64,000 nt of DNA, from contig DASYXS010000167.1 in the NCBI GenBank assembly GCA_035934535.1, positions 1 through 64,000 on the forward strand, given 5' to 3'. Made by a program: the position numbers and the translations under genes. The stretch's first letter is position 1. Every line of letters begins with the position of its first letter. This DNA is from DASSJF01 sp035934535. GTDB taxonomy: Bacteria > Sysuimicrobiota > Sysuimicrobiia > Sysuimicrobiales > Segetimicrobiaceae. The notes under the pieces were generated by a model that did not search any database, was not told the origin of the DNA, and saw nothing but the letters and a program-made list of their open reading frames with translations. Positions 7,592 to 16,100 of this stretch are shown here, piece by piece.

Positions 7592-8764
7592 GTGGCGGCC
7601 GGGGGCGCGGAGCCCGCGGGAACCGTGCCGGCCGCGCTCCACGCGCGGCTGGACGCGCTCGCGGACGCGTACGTCGCGGAGATCCTTGCGCTCGCCGCGA
7701 TCCCCGCGCCGAGCTTCGAAGAGCAGGAGCGCGCGGCGTACGTGGCCGGGCGGTTCCGAGAGGCCGGGCTGCGCGGCGTCACGGTCGACGGCGCCGACAA
7801 CGTCCGCGGCCACCTTCCGGGCGCGGCGCATCCGGCCGGCCGCACGCTGCTGCTCGCGGCCCACATCGACACCGTCTACCCGCGTGCCGCGCACGAGCCG
7901 CCCCGCCGCGACGGCGGCCGTCTCGTCGGGTCGAGCGTTCGCGACAATTCCGCGGGGGCCGCGGCGCTGGTGATTCTGGCGCGCGCCCTCCGGGAGGCCC
8001 GCATCGCGCTTCCCTGCGCCGTCGAATTCGTCGCGACGACCGGCGAGGAGGGGCTCGGGGACTTGCGCGGGATGCGCTACCGCCTGCGGCCGGAGGAGCC
8101 GCGTCCCGACGCCGTGCTGGCCGTGGACGGCCCGTTGGGTCAGATCGTGCACCAGGGTATCGCGGTGCGGCGCTTCGCGGTGCGGCTCGAGACCGCGGGC
8201 GGGCACAGTTGGGGCGAGTTCGGCGCGCCGAGCGCGATCCATCACCTCGCGCATGTGATCGACCGGCTCGTCGCGACGCCGGTGCCCGCGGCGCCGAAGA
8301 CGACCCTGAACGTCGGCGTCGTCCGCGGCGGGACGTCCATCAACTCGATCGCGGCGTCGGCGGAGATGCAGGTGGATTTCCGGTCGCTCGACGTGGCGCC
8401 GGTGGACCGGCTGAGTGAGACGCTGCGCGGCCTCGTCGCGTCGGTGGAGCGGGCCGGGGTGCGCGCATCGGTCACCGTTGTCGGCGACCGCCCCGGCGGG
8501 GCGATTCCGGCGGATCATCCGCTGGTCGCGGCCGTGCGGGATGGGTATCTCGCGTGGGGCGTCGAGCCGCGTCTCAGCGCCGCGAGCACCGACGCCAACA
8601 TCCCGCTGGCGCTCGGCATCCCGGCGGTGTCGGGCGGCGTATCGTCCGGCGGCAACACGCACGCGCCGGGAGAGTGGCTCGAGATTGATTCGCTGCGGCG
8701 GGGTTTACACGCGCTGGCTGAAAACGTCGCGCGGGTCGCGCGTTGGGTCGGGAGAAAGAATTAG
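7592..8764 (+). CDS. M20 family metallopeptidase
   Basis: A 390-residue M20 (peptidase T/ArgE/DapE/CPG2) protein. First metal ligand and catalytic aspartate: LLLAAHIDTVYP (about residue 90). Bridging aspartate: VRDNSAGAAAL. Catalytic glutamate and ligand: TTGEEGLGD. A dimerisation lid with GGHSWGEFG follows, and the last histidine lies in GGNTHAPGEW. The GGHSW and GGVSSGGNTHAPGE blocks resemble the M20 group that removes short peptides or carbamoyl/acyl amino acids. The GTG start follows the previous stop by one base, supporting coupled translation. Its last four bases overlap the 3' end of the convergent yabR gene. Confidence 0.88.
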   Translation: MAAGGAEPAGTVPAALHARLDALADAYVAEILALAAIPAPSFEEQERAAYVAGRFREAGLRGVTVDGADNVRGHLPGAAHPAGRTLLLAAHIDTVYPRAAHEPPRRDGGRLVGSSVRDNSAGAAALVILARALREARIALPCAVEFVATTGEEGLGDLRGMRYRLRPEEPRPDAVLAVDGPLGQIVHQGIAVRRFAVRLETAGGHSWGEFGAPSAIHHLAHVIDRLVATPVPAAPKTTLNVGVVRGGTSINSIAASAEMQVDFRSLDVAPVDRLSETLRGLVASVERAGVRASVTVVGDRPGGAIPADHPLVAAVRDGYLAWGVEPRLSAASTDANIPLALGIPAVSGGVSSGGNTHAPGEWLEIDSLRRGLHALAENVARVARWVGRKN

Positions 8765-9132
8765 CGGCGGCGGCCGCCGCGCTTCGCTTCGGTGTTGCGC
8801 TTGAGGTCGAGGAGCCGCTCCTCGCTCTCCTTCATGAACTTCGTCAGCTTCTCTTCGAACGAGGCTTTGGAACGCACGCGCGCCTGGCGTTCCGCGGGCT
8901 CGAGCGCCTGCTTCACGGACAGATCGAGTTTGCCCTTCTCGTTGTAGCCGAGGACCTTGACTTTGACGCGCTCTTGTTCCTTGAGATAGTCGCGGACGTC
9001 TTTGACGTAGGTGTCGGCGATTTCTGAGATGTGGACGAGGCCGCTCTTGCCGTCCCCGAGTTCTACGAACGCGCCGTAATGGGTGATCTTGACGACTACG
9101 CCTTCAAGAATACTACCTGCCTCAAGGCTCAT
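8761..9132 (-). CDS. yabR: S1-domain RNA-binding protein (YabR-like)
   Basis: A 123-residue protein with one N-terminal S1 domain (residues about 5-75: GSILEGVVVKITHYGAFVELG, then GLVHISEIAD and VKVLGYNEKGKLDLSVKQ). A charged Arg/Lys/Glu-rich tail ending RGGRRR follows. It corresponds to Bacillus YabR, the gene following divIC, and the same order is preserved here on the minus strand. It is expected to bind RNA or ribosomes in the cytoplasm; the precise role is unknown. It has its own consensus promoter, so it can be transcribed apart from divIC. The stop overlaps the convergent M20 gene. Confidence 0.9.
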   Translation of the reverse strand: MSLEAGSILEGVVVKITHYGAFVELGDGKSGLVHISEIADTYVKDVRDYLKEQERVKVKVLGYNEKGKLDLSVKQALEPAERQARVRSKASFEEKLTKFMKESEERLLDLKRNTEAKRGGRRR

Positions 9133-9174
9133 TCCGGGCCGGCGCCCTCCTCCGGGATGGGAAAATGCGGAGCG

Positions 9175-9203
9175 ATTATAGCCTACCCCCTCTGGGGTGT
9201 CAA
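9175..9203 (-). promoter_or_regulatory. Consensus sigma-70 promoter of yabR
   Basis: On the minus strand TTGACA (9198-9203) and TATAAT (9175-9180) are both perfect and are separated by exactly 17 bases. The predicted start is near 9168, giving a short leader with GGAGGAGG before the ATG at 9132. It is the best promoter in the window and shows that the host uses ordinary -35/-10 signals despite its high G+C. Confidence 0.85.
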
Positions 9204-9249
9204 GAAAAACCGCCGTTTGGTAGTGTACGTTACCCTGTGTACTTTCAAG

Positions 9250-9285
9250 GCCCTTCCGTTTGGAGGGCCATCCAAGAGGAAGGGC
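9250..9285 (+). other. Strong two-part hairpin upstream of a 17-codon ORF
   Basis: Outer arms GCCCTTCC (9250-9257) and GGAAGGGC (9278-9285) enclose a second perfect stem TTGGA/TCCAA (9260-9264 and 9271-9275). The outer 3' arm shares its GGGC with a GGGCGTA segment (9282-9288) that can instead pair with TACGCCC (9320-9326), which lies between a ribosome-binding site and a GTG start. The two folds are mutually exclusive. The stretch 9204-9452 otherwise holds no recognisable gene and is poorer in G+C than its surroundings. It could be a regulatory leader or the 5' remnant of a mobile element. Confidence 0.45.
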
Positions 9286-9326
9286 GTACCCTCACCCAAC
9301 TCCACCACGGAAAGGAGGATACGCCC

Positions 9327-9380
9327 GTGGCCAGTGTGACAGCACTGACCCTGTCATGGGAAACTACACAAAACTCTTGA
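9327..9380 (+). CDS. Possible 17-codon leader ORF or truncated gene
   Basis: GTG at 9327 follows AAAGGAGG with about 8 bases of spacing and opens a 17-codon frame ending TGA at 9378-9380 (product VASVTALTLSWETTQNS). The ribosome-binding site is better than that of many full genes nearby. The TGACAG/CTGTCA pair inside it forms a small hairpin. The product matches nothing I know. It may be a leader peptide or the 5' stub of a lost transposase gene. Confidence 0.25.
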   Translation: MASVTALTLSWETTQNS

Positions 9381-9452
9381 CGCTACCCGCCGTTTCCCGC
9401 GACGGATTGTAAGCGCCGGCGGCGCGCGTTAAGACCACGTAAACGATCCGCG

Positions 9453-10010
9453 CTAACGGTGGAGCGTAGGAATCAACCGGAGCACCGCGTCGCGCACCCC
9501 GGCGGCCCACACGCCGATGCCGCGGCGAGGCTGCGGCGCCGTCGCGGGCGCGGCGGGGCTCGACGAATCGGCGGGCCGGGCCCCGTTCGCCGGCGGCGTG
9601 GGGGTGACGGCTCGGCCGCCGGCGCTCCGCGCAGCGGAGGTGCCGCCGCGCGGGGTGGCGCCGGGCGCCGAAACGGTGCCATCGTATGGAACGACGAGCA
9701 GCTCCACCTCGCCCGGCCGCACGAGGCCGAGCTGCTCGCGTGCGATCTGCTCGATGTACCGGTCGTCCGTCCGCAGGCGCTCGATCTCGTCCCGCAGGCG
9801 CGCGTTGTCCGCGATCAGGTCGCGCCGGCGCTGCTCCAGCCGCGTCTCGTCGCGGGCGAGCGTATAGGTTTTCCCGTATTGATTGAACAGCGCGGTGAGC
9901 GTGATCGCCAGGACGGCCGCGGCGCCGATCGTCATCAGCCGGCGGTGGTCCGCGCGCGCCTCCGCGGGCGTCGGGACCGCGTGCACCCGCCCGGTCCGCC
10001 GCGGCGTCAT
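9453..10010 (-). CDS. divIC: Septum formation initiator DivIC/FtsB family protein
   Basis: A 185-residue bitopic membrane protein. A short cytoplasmic basic N-terminus is followed by one membrane segment (residues about 32-50, IGAAAVLAITLTALF) and a coiled coil (RLEQRRRDLIADNARLRDEIERLR). It then has the DivIC/FtsB motif DRYIEQIAREQLGLVRPGEVE. The Pro/Ala-rich C-terminal extension of about 80 residues is unusual for the family. DivIC/FtsB works with FtsL and FtsQ/DivIB in the divisome. Its position beside yabR and downstream of rqcP/mazG/mfd matches Bacillus. The ATG at 10010 overlaps the stop of the transglycosylase gene by four bases. Confidence 0.9.
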   Translation of the reverse strand: MTPRRTGRVHAVPTPAEARADHRRLMTIGAAAVLAITLTALFNQYGKTYTLARDETRLEQRRRDLIADNARLRDEIERLRTDDRYIEQIAREQLGLVRPGEVELLVVPYDGTVSAPGATPRGGTSAARSAGGRAVTPTPPANGARPADSSSPAAPATAPQPRRGIGVWAAGVRDAVLRLIPTLHR

Positions 10011-10771
10011 CGCGAGGCCCCCGTCAACACGACGCCGCCGGATTCGGGCCGGTGCAGCGGGAGGAGCCACGGAAGCGTCATGAGCGCGAGGACGACGACG
10101 AGTGCGCCCCGGAGGCGCCGCCACAGATCGAACCGGCGGATCACGCCCGACCAGAACCGGGTCAGGGTCCCCGACGACTGCAGGTGGTACCAGGCGAGCG
10201 CGACCTGACGCATGTAGCGCGTCGTCTCCGGATACGGCGGCAGGCCGTGATACCGCGCCACCGGGACCGCTCCCGCATTGTAGGCCGCGACCGCGAGGAC
10301 CATGTTGCCGCCGAAGCGGTCGGCCAGGCGGCGCAGGTAGGCGGCGCCCACGGCGAGGTTCGCCCCGGGCTCTTCGATGCACGGCGGCACGGCGCCGTCC
10401 GCCGGCGCGGGCCGGCACCCCGCGCTTCCACCGATCTCCCGCCATGTGCCGGGCATCACCTGCATGAGTCCGTACGCGCCGCGCGGCGAGCGGGCGCGGG
10501 CGTCGAACCCGCTCTCGGCGCTGATCATCGCGGCCAGCAGCGCCGGATTGAGCCGGGCCGCGGTCGCGGTGCGGTTGATCAGATCGGCGTACGGGATGTC
10601 CCGCACGAGGCGGGGGGTGGCGGCGTCGCGGGCAAAGCGGGCTACGGCGGTCCGGACGTGGACCGTCGTCAGGTAGACGAGCGAGAGTGTGAGTAGGAGG
10701 GTCGCCGCAAACGCGCCGGCGTAGATCGGAAACCACCACGGCGCCCCTCCCCTGCGGCGACCGTTGGGCAT
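10007..10771 (-). CDS. Membrane-anchored lytic transglycosylase (SLT domain)
   Basis: A 254-residue protein with an N-terminal membrane anchor (residues about 14-35), then a soluble-lytic-transglycosylase domain. The catalytic glutamate lies in AAMISAESGFD, followed by the fold signatures RGAYGLMQVMPGTW and NLAVGAAYLRRLADRFGG...AVAAYNAG. A second hydrophobic stretch near the C-terminus (ALVVVLALMTLPWLLP) may also be a membrane segment. It should cleave peptidoglycan glycan strands to 1,6-anhydro ends outside the membrane. Its translational coupling to divIC suggests a role at the division septum. It is not part of the equivalent Bacillus cluster. Confidence 0.88.
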   Translation of the reverse strand: MPNGRRRGGAPWWFPIYAGAFAATLLLTLSLVYLTTVHVRTAVARFARDAATPRLVRDIPYADLINRTATAARLNPALLAAMISAESGFDARARSPRGAYGLMQVMPGTWREIGGSAGCRPAPADGAVPPCIEEPGANLAVGAAYLRRLADRFGGNMVLAVAAYNAGAVPVARYHGLPPYPETTRYMRQVALAWYHLQSSGTLTRFWSGVIRRFDLWRRLRGALVVVLALMTLPWLLPLHRPESGGVVLTGASR

Positions 10772-10823
10772 CGCGCTCCTCAGGTTCTGGGCCCGGCGTG
10801 GGATTCCTGCCCGGACGCCTCGC

Positions 10824-12095
10824 TTACCGGTGAAACGCCTCCGCTCCCGGATAGCGCGCCGCGGCGCCGAGTGATTCGCTGATGCGCAGCAGCCGGTTGT
10901 ACTTGCCGACGCGCTCCGAGCGCGCCGGCGCGCCGGTCTTGATCTGACCCGCGCCCGTCGCGACCGCGAGATCCGCGATCGTCGTGTCCTCGGTTTCCCC
11001 CGACCGGTGCGAGATCACGGCGGCCCACCGCTGCCGCTGCGTCAGACGGATCGCCTGGAGCGTCTCCGTGAGCGTGCCGATCTGATTCAACTTGATCAGC
11101 ACCGCGTTGCCCGCGCCGCGCGCGATGCCCTCTTCGATCCGCCGGAGATTGGTGACGTAGAGATCGTCGCCGACGAGCTGCAGGCGTTCGCCGAGCCGGC
11201 GGGTGAGCGCCGCCCAGCCGTCCCAATCGTCCTCGGCGAGGCCGTCTTCGATCGAGACGATCGGAAACCGGTCCGCGAGCCGCGCGTAATGGTCGACGAG
11301 CTCCGGCGAGGAGTACGCGGCGGCGCCGATCCGGTAGCGCCCGTCGCCGAAGAAGCCGCTGGACGCCGGATCGAGCGCGAGCGCGACCTCCCGGCCCGGC
11401 GTGTAGCCGGCGCGGCGGATCGCCTCGACCAGCAGCTCGAGCGCCTGTTCGTTGCCGGCGAGCCGGGGGGCGAATCCGCCCTCGTCGCCGACGCCGGTGG
11501 CGAGCCCGCGTTCGAGCAGCACATGGTGGAGCGCATGATAGGTCTCCGCGCCCATCCGCAGCGCCTCCGGGAAGGTCGGGGCGCCGAGCGGCACGACCAT
11601 GAACTCTTGAAACTCGAGGCCGTTGTCGGCGTGCTTGCCGCCGTTGAGAACGTTCATGAGCGGCACCGGCAGGGTGGACGCCTCGGGCCCGCCGAGGGAC
11701 CGGAAGAGCGGCTGTCCGCGGTCCGCGGCCGCGGCGTGCGCGACGGCGAGCGATACGCCGAGGATGGCGTTGGCGCCGAACCGGCCCTTGTTCGGCGTCC
11801 CGTCCGCGGCGATGAGCGCCTCGTCGATGCCGCGTTGGTCGGCCGGATCCCGGCCGGCGAGCAGCGGGGCCAGCGTCTCCCGCACGTGTCCGACCGCGGT
11901 GAGCACGCCGAGCCCGCCGTAGCGGCGCCGGTCGCCGTCGCGCAGCTCGATCGCCTCGTGCACGCCGGTGCTCGCGCCCGACGGTACCGCGGCGGCGCCG
12001 CGCGCGCCGGAATCGAGGGCGATCTCGACCTCGACGGTCGGGTTGCCCCGTGAATCGAGAATTTCGCGCGCGGTGGTGCTGACGATGCGGGCCAT
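10824..12095 (-). CDS. eno: Enolase
   Basis: A 423-residue enolase, which converts 2-phosphoglycerate to phosphoenolpyruvate. Seen are the N-terminal ILDSRGNPTVEVE, the flexible loop AVPSGASTGVHEA, the catalytic glutamate region, the metal ligands within VALALDPASS and SIEDGLAEDDWDGW, the signature LIKLNQIGTLTETL with the catalytic lysine, and the late SHRSGETEDTTIADLAVATG. Length and all motifs are normal for a cytosolic octameric or dimeric enolase. It is inserted between rqcP and the transglycosylase on the minus strand; in Bacillus, eno lies in the glycolytic operon instead. ApgM, which supplies its substrate, is encoded 41 kb away. Confidence 0.97.
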   Translation of the reverse strand: MARIVSTTAREILDSRGNPTVEVEIALDSGARGAAAVPSGASTGVHEAIELRDGDRRRYGGLGVLTAVGHVRETLAPLLAGRDPADQRGIDEALIAADGTPNKGRFGANAILGVSLAVAHAAAADRGQPLFRSLGGPEASTLPVPLMNVLNGGKHADNGLEFQEFMVVPLGAPTFPEALRMGAETYHALHHVLLERGLATGVGDEGGFAPRLAGNEQALELLVEAIRRAGYTPGREVALALDPASSGFFGDGRYRIGAAAYSSPELVDHYARLADRFPIVSIEDGLAEDDWDGWAALTRRLGERLQLVGDDLYVTNLRRIEEGIARGAGNAVLIKLNQIGTLTETLQAIRLTQRQRWAAVISHRSGETEDTTIADLAVATGAGQIKTGAPARSERVGKYNRLLRISESLGAAARYPGAEAFHR

Positions 12096-12113
12096 GCGGT
12101 CCTCCTCGATGCG

Positions 12114-12365
12114 TTAGGCCGTCGGCTCGCCGCCGAGCATCTCGCAGTACTCGGCGTCGGGGTGGGGCCTCGCGGGCACGTCCCGTACACGCGCGCGGAG
12201 GCGGCGGTCGCCGACCTCGACCTCGATGATGTCGCCGGCGCGCACCGCCGCGGCCGGCGCGGCGCGGCGGCCGTTTACGGTCACGCGTCCCGCGCCGCAC
12301 AGGCGGTTGGCCAGGGCGCGCCGCTTGACGAGCCGGCTGACCTGCAGGAACTTATCGAGGCGCAC
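12114..12365 (-). CDS. rqcP: S4-domain RNA-binding protein RqcP
   Basis: An 83-residue protein that is essentially one S4 domain: VRLDKFLQVSRLVKRRALANRLCGAGRV, then VTVNGR and the strand IIEVEVGDRRLRARV. It matches Bacillus RqcP (YabO), which binds the stalled 50S subunit beside tRNA and helps RqcH add alanine tails to failed nascent chains. The start is a GTG at 12365 giving the family-typical xRLDKFL N-terminus. It overlaps the 3' end of mazG by 14 bases. The mazG-rqcP order is the same as in Bacillus. Confidence 0.9.
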   Translation of the reverse strand: MRLDKFLQVSRLVKRRALANRLCGAGRVTVNGRRAAPAAAVRAGDIIEVEVGDRRLRARVRDVPARPHPDAEYCEMLGGEPTA

Positions 12366-13182
12366 GGGCCTCCCGCCACAGCGCCGCCAGTACGTCCGGC
12401 GCGCAGTCCGCGAGCGACGCGCCGCGCGCGCGGGCGAGCGCTTCCATCCGGGCGAAGCGCGCGCGGTACCGATCGCAGGCGGCGCGCAGCGCGAGCTCCG
12501 CGTCCACGTCGAGCGCCCGCGCCGCGGCGGCCGCGGCAAAGAGGAGATCGCCGGCGGCCTCCGCCGCCGCTTCGCCGGATTGGGGGACGCGCGCGATCTC
12601 GTCGAGCGCCCGGTGGAGCGCGGCGCGCGCGCCCTCGGGACCCGCGCCGCCGGGGACGGTGAACCCCGCGCGTCCCGCCCGGACCAGCATCTGCTGGGCA
12701 AGCATGAGCGCCGGCAGCGTTCGCGCCAGATCGGCGAGGACACCTGACTCCGGGGCGGCGTCCGCCGCCCCGGCGGGGTCGCCGCCCGCGCCCCCGTGAT
12801 TCAAGCGCTCGGCCTGTTTGATCGCTTCCCACCGCGTCACGACCGCGTCGGGCGTCGCGGCCGTCGCGGTGCCGAAGACGTGAGGGTGCCGCCGGATCAG
12901 TTTTTCGACCAGGCCGGCCACGACGTCGTCGATCGTAAAGGCGCCGGTTTCCTCGGCCATCTCCGAATGGAAGACCACCTGAAGCAGCAGGTCCCCCAGC
13001 TCTTCCTTGAGGCGGGCGGGGACGCCGCCGTCGATCGCTTCGAGCGTCTCGTAGGCTTCCTCGAGCAGGTACGGCCGCAGCGACGCGGGCGTCTGCGCGC
13101 GGTCCCACGGACAACCGCCGGGCGCGCGCAGGCGGGCCATCGTCGCGACGAGATCGGCGAAATCGGGCCGCCGCTCACTCAT
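12352..13182 (-). CDS. mazG: Nucleoside triphosphate pyrophosphohydrolase MazG
   Basis: A 276-residue MazG with two helical-bundle repeats. The N-terminal one has the classic CPWDRAQTPASLRPYLLEEAYE segment and the metal-binding E-x-x-E...E-x-x-D helices (EELGDLLLQVVFHSEMAEE). The C-terminal repeat is degenerate (AAEAAGDLLFAAAAAARALDVD-ELALR). It hydrolyses canonical or damaged NTPs to NMP and pyrophosphate. The ATG at 13182 overlaps the mfd stop by four bases. An earlier ATG in the frame would reach back into mfd and give no conserved residues. Coupling to mfd fits a shared nucleotide/DNA quality-control unit. Confidence 0.93.
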   Translation of the reverse strand: MSERRPDFADLVATMARLRAPGGCPWDRAQTPASLRPYLLEEAYETLEAIDGGVPARLKEELGDLLLQVVFHSEMAEETGAFTIDDVVAGLVEKLIRRHPHVFGTATAATPDAVVTRWEAIKQAERLNHGGAGGDPAGAADAAPESGVLADLARTLPALMLAQQMLVRAGRAGFTVPGGAGPEGARAALHRALDEIARVPQSGEAAAEAAGDLLFAAAAAARALDVDAELALRAACDRYRARFARMEALARARGASLADCAPDVLAALWREARAPR

Positions 13183-16100
13183 CGCATCATCCCGGTCGCG
13201 GCGCGGCGGGGCGGCCGCGCGCCGCTCGACGCGCTCGAACCGGCCGGGGCGGCTTCGGCGTGCGCGGGCTGCGCCGACGCTTCCGATTCGCGCCGCGTCT
13301 CCGCGGCGAGCCACTCCAAGCCCCGCTCGACCGCCTGAATCACCGCATCCGCGTCCATGCCGGCCGCCGGAATGAAGATCCCTTCCGCGGTCCAGCGCAG
13401 CCGACCGCGCGACTGTGCGATCCGCGTGTGGACCCGCGGTCCCGCGGCCGCGGCGTTCAGGAGGCGGAGCAGCACGCCGCCTTCGCCGCGGGAGACCGCC
13501 GCGACGCCCGCGGCGCGCGCGAGCGCCCGCAGGCGGATCACGTCGCCGAGGCGCCGCACCGGGTCCGGCAGCGGGCCGTAGCGGTCGCGGAGCTCCTCGA
13601 CCGCGGCGGCCGCGTCCTCGGGCGTGCGCGCGTCGGCGAGCCGGCGGTACGCCGCCACCCGCTGGGCGGGCACCTCGACGTACGACTCCGGGAGGTACGC
13701 CTCGACGCGGAGGTCGACGGTGGGGTCGGGCGTTTCCTCGACGATCTCGCCCCGCAGCTCCCGGATCGCTTCGTCCAGGAGCCGCATGTACAGGTCGAAG
13801 CCGACCGCGGCGAGATGCCCGTGCTGCTCGGGGCCGAGGATGTTGCCGGCGCCCCGGATCTCGAGGTCGCGCATCGCAAGCCGCATGCCCGAGCCGAGCT
13901 CCACGAACTCCCGCATCGCGACGAGCCGCTGCTCCGCCTCGGGCGTGAGCCGCGCATCGCGCGGATGCAGCAGGTACGCGTAGGCCTGGCGATCGGCCCG
14001 GCCGACGCGGCCCCGCAGCTGGTAGAGCTGCGCGAGTCCCAGCAGGTGCGCGTTCTCGATCAGGATCGTGTTCACGCGCGGGATGTCGAGCCCGATCTCC
14101 ACGATCGTCGTGCAGACGAGGACGTCCGCGCGCCCGCCGAGGAAGTCGAGCATGATCCCCTCGAGCTGCGTCTCCGGCATCTGGCCGTGCGCGACCACGA
14201 CGCGCGCCTCCGGGACGAGCCGGCGGATCCGTTCGGCGGCGCGGTCGATCGTCTCGACGCGGTTGTGCACGACGTAGACCTGGCCGTCGCGGGCCAGCTC
14301 GCGGCGGATCGCGTCGGCGATCAGGGCCGGGTCGTCCTCGTGGATGGAAGTCCGGATGGGCTGGCGCGCCTCCGGCGGCGTCTCCATCACGGACAGGTCC
14401 CGCAGGCCGGCCAGCGACATGTGCAGCGTGCGCGGAATCGGCGTCGCCGTCAGCGTGAGCACGTCGACCTGGGTGCGCAGCCGCTTGAGGCGTTCCTTGT
14501 GGCGGACGCCGAACCGCTGCTCCTCATCGACGACGACGAGCCCGAGCGCGCGGAACGTCACGTTTTTGTTGAGCAGGGCGTGCGTGCCGATCACCACGTC
14601 GATCGTCCCGTCGCGCAGCCCCTCGAGCACCGCGCTCCGCTCTTTGGCCGTTTTGAAGCGGCTCAGCATCTCGACGCGGACGGGGAAGGGCGCGAAGCGT
14701 TCGCGGAACACCGTGTAGTGCTGCTGCGCGAGCAGGGTGGTGGGGACGAGCACCGCGGCCTGGCGGCCGTCCATCACCGCCTTGAAGGCCGCCCGCAGGG
14801 CGACTTCCGTCTTGCCGTAGCCGACGTCGCCGGCGACCAGACGGTCCATCGGGCGTCCGGCCTCCATGTCCCGCTTGACGTCCTCGATCGCCCTGCGCTG
14901 ATCGGGCGTCTCTTCGTAGAGAAACGTCTCTTCCATCTCGCGCTGCCACGGCGTGTCCGTGCCGAAGGCGTGGCCCCCGGCGCGCTCCCGCGCCGCATAC
15001 AGGTCGAGCAGCTCGCGCGCCATCTCCCGGGTCCGCTCGCGGACGCGGCGCTTCTCCCGCTCCCACTCGGTGCCGCCGAGCCGGTTGATCTGCGGCGCCT
15101 GCCCGTCGACGCCGACGTACCGCTGCACGAGCGAGATCTGGTCGGTGGGTACGTACAGCGCGTCGCCCTGCGCGTACTCGAGGTGCAGGTAGTCGCGCGC
15201 GCCGCCCTCCATCGTCAGCCGCTCGAGGCCGCGGTAGACGCCGATGCCGTGGTGCACGTGCACGACGAGGTCGCCGGGCACGAGCTCCGTCCAGCTCGCC
15301 AGGCGGGCGCCGTCCCGGAACCACCGCGGCCGGCCGCGCCGCCGCCGCCAGCCCAAGATCTCGCTGTCGGTCACGACGACGAGGTCGTCGAGCGAGAACC
15401 CCTGCGTGAGCGGCTGTCCGACCACGGTGATCGTGCCGGGCTCGGGCGGGGCGTCGAGCGCGCCGCCCTCCGCGGCGCTGACTCCGTGCTCGGCGAGCAG
15501 CTCGCGGACGCGGTGCGCCTGGCGGCTCGCCACCACGATCCGCTGCCGGCCGGCGATCCAGCGCCGCGTCTGCTCGGCGAACCCCTCCACCTGGCCGGCG
15601 AACGACTCCACCGCTCCAAAGGCGATCGGGGTCGCGACGTAGCCGCCGCGCTCGGGTGGGGTGCGCAGCGTGGAGACGGCGAGAAGGCGGCGCGCACCGA
15701 GGGCCGCGGTCACGTCCTCCCACGGGATGGCGGCCACCGGCGTGCCGCCGGGGATCTGCTCGGTCTCGACGGCGTGGTCGCGCGCGGCCTCGGCCTGTTT
15801 GACCAGCGCGGCCGCCTGGCGCGCAACTTCGTCCGGCTCGTCGAGCACACACACGGCCGCCCCGTCGAAAAGCGAGGGCAGGAGCGCTCCCGACGCCGTG
15901 CGGCCGGCTTCGTGATTAGGGGCGGCCGTCATGTCCGCGCGGGCGGGGAGAATCACGACGGCGGCAACCGTCCCGCTCGTGCGCTGCGTTTCCGGATCGA
16001 AGAGCCGCACCGACTCGACCTCGTCGCCGGCCCACTCGGCCCGAACCGGATGATCGGAGGCCGGGGGGTACACGTCGATGATCCCGCCGCGCACGCTCAT

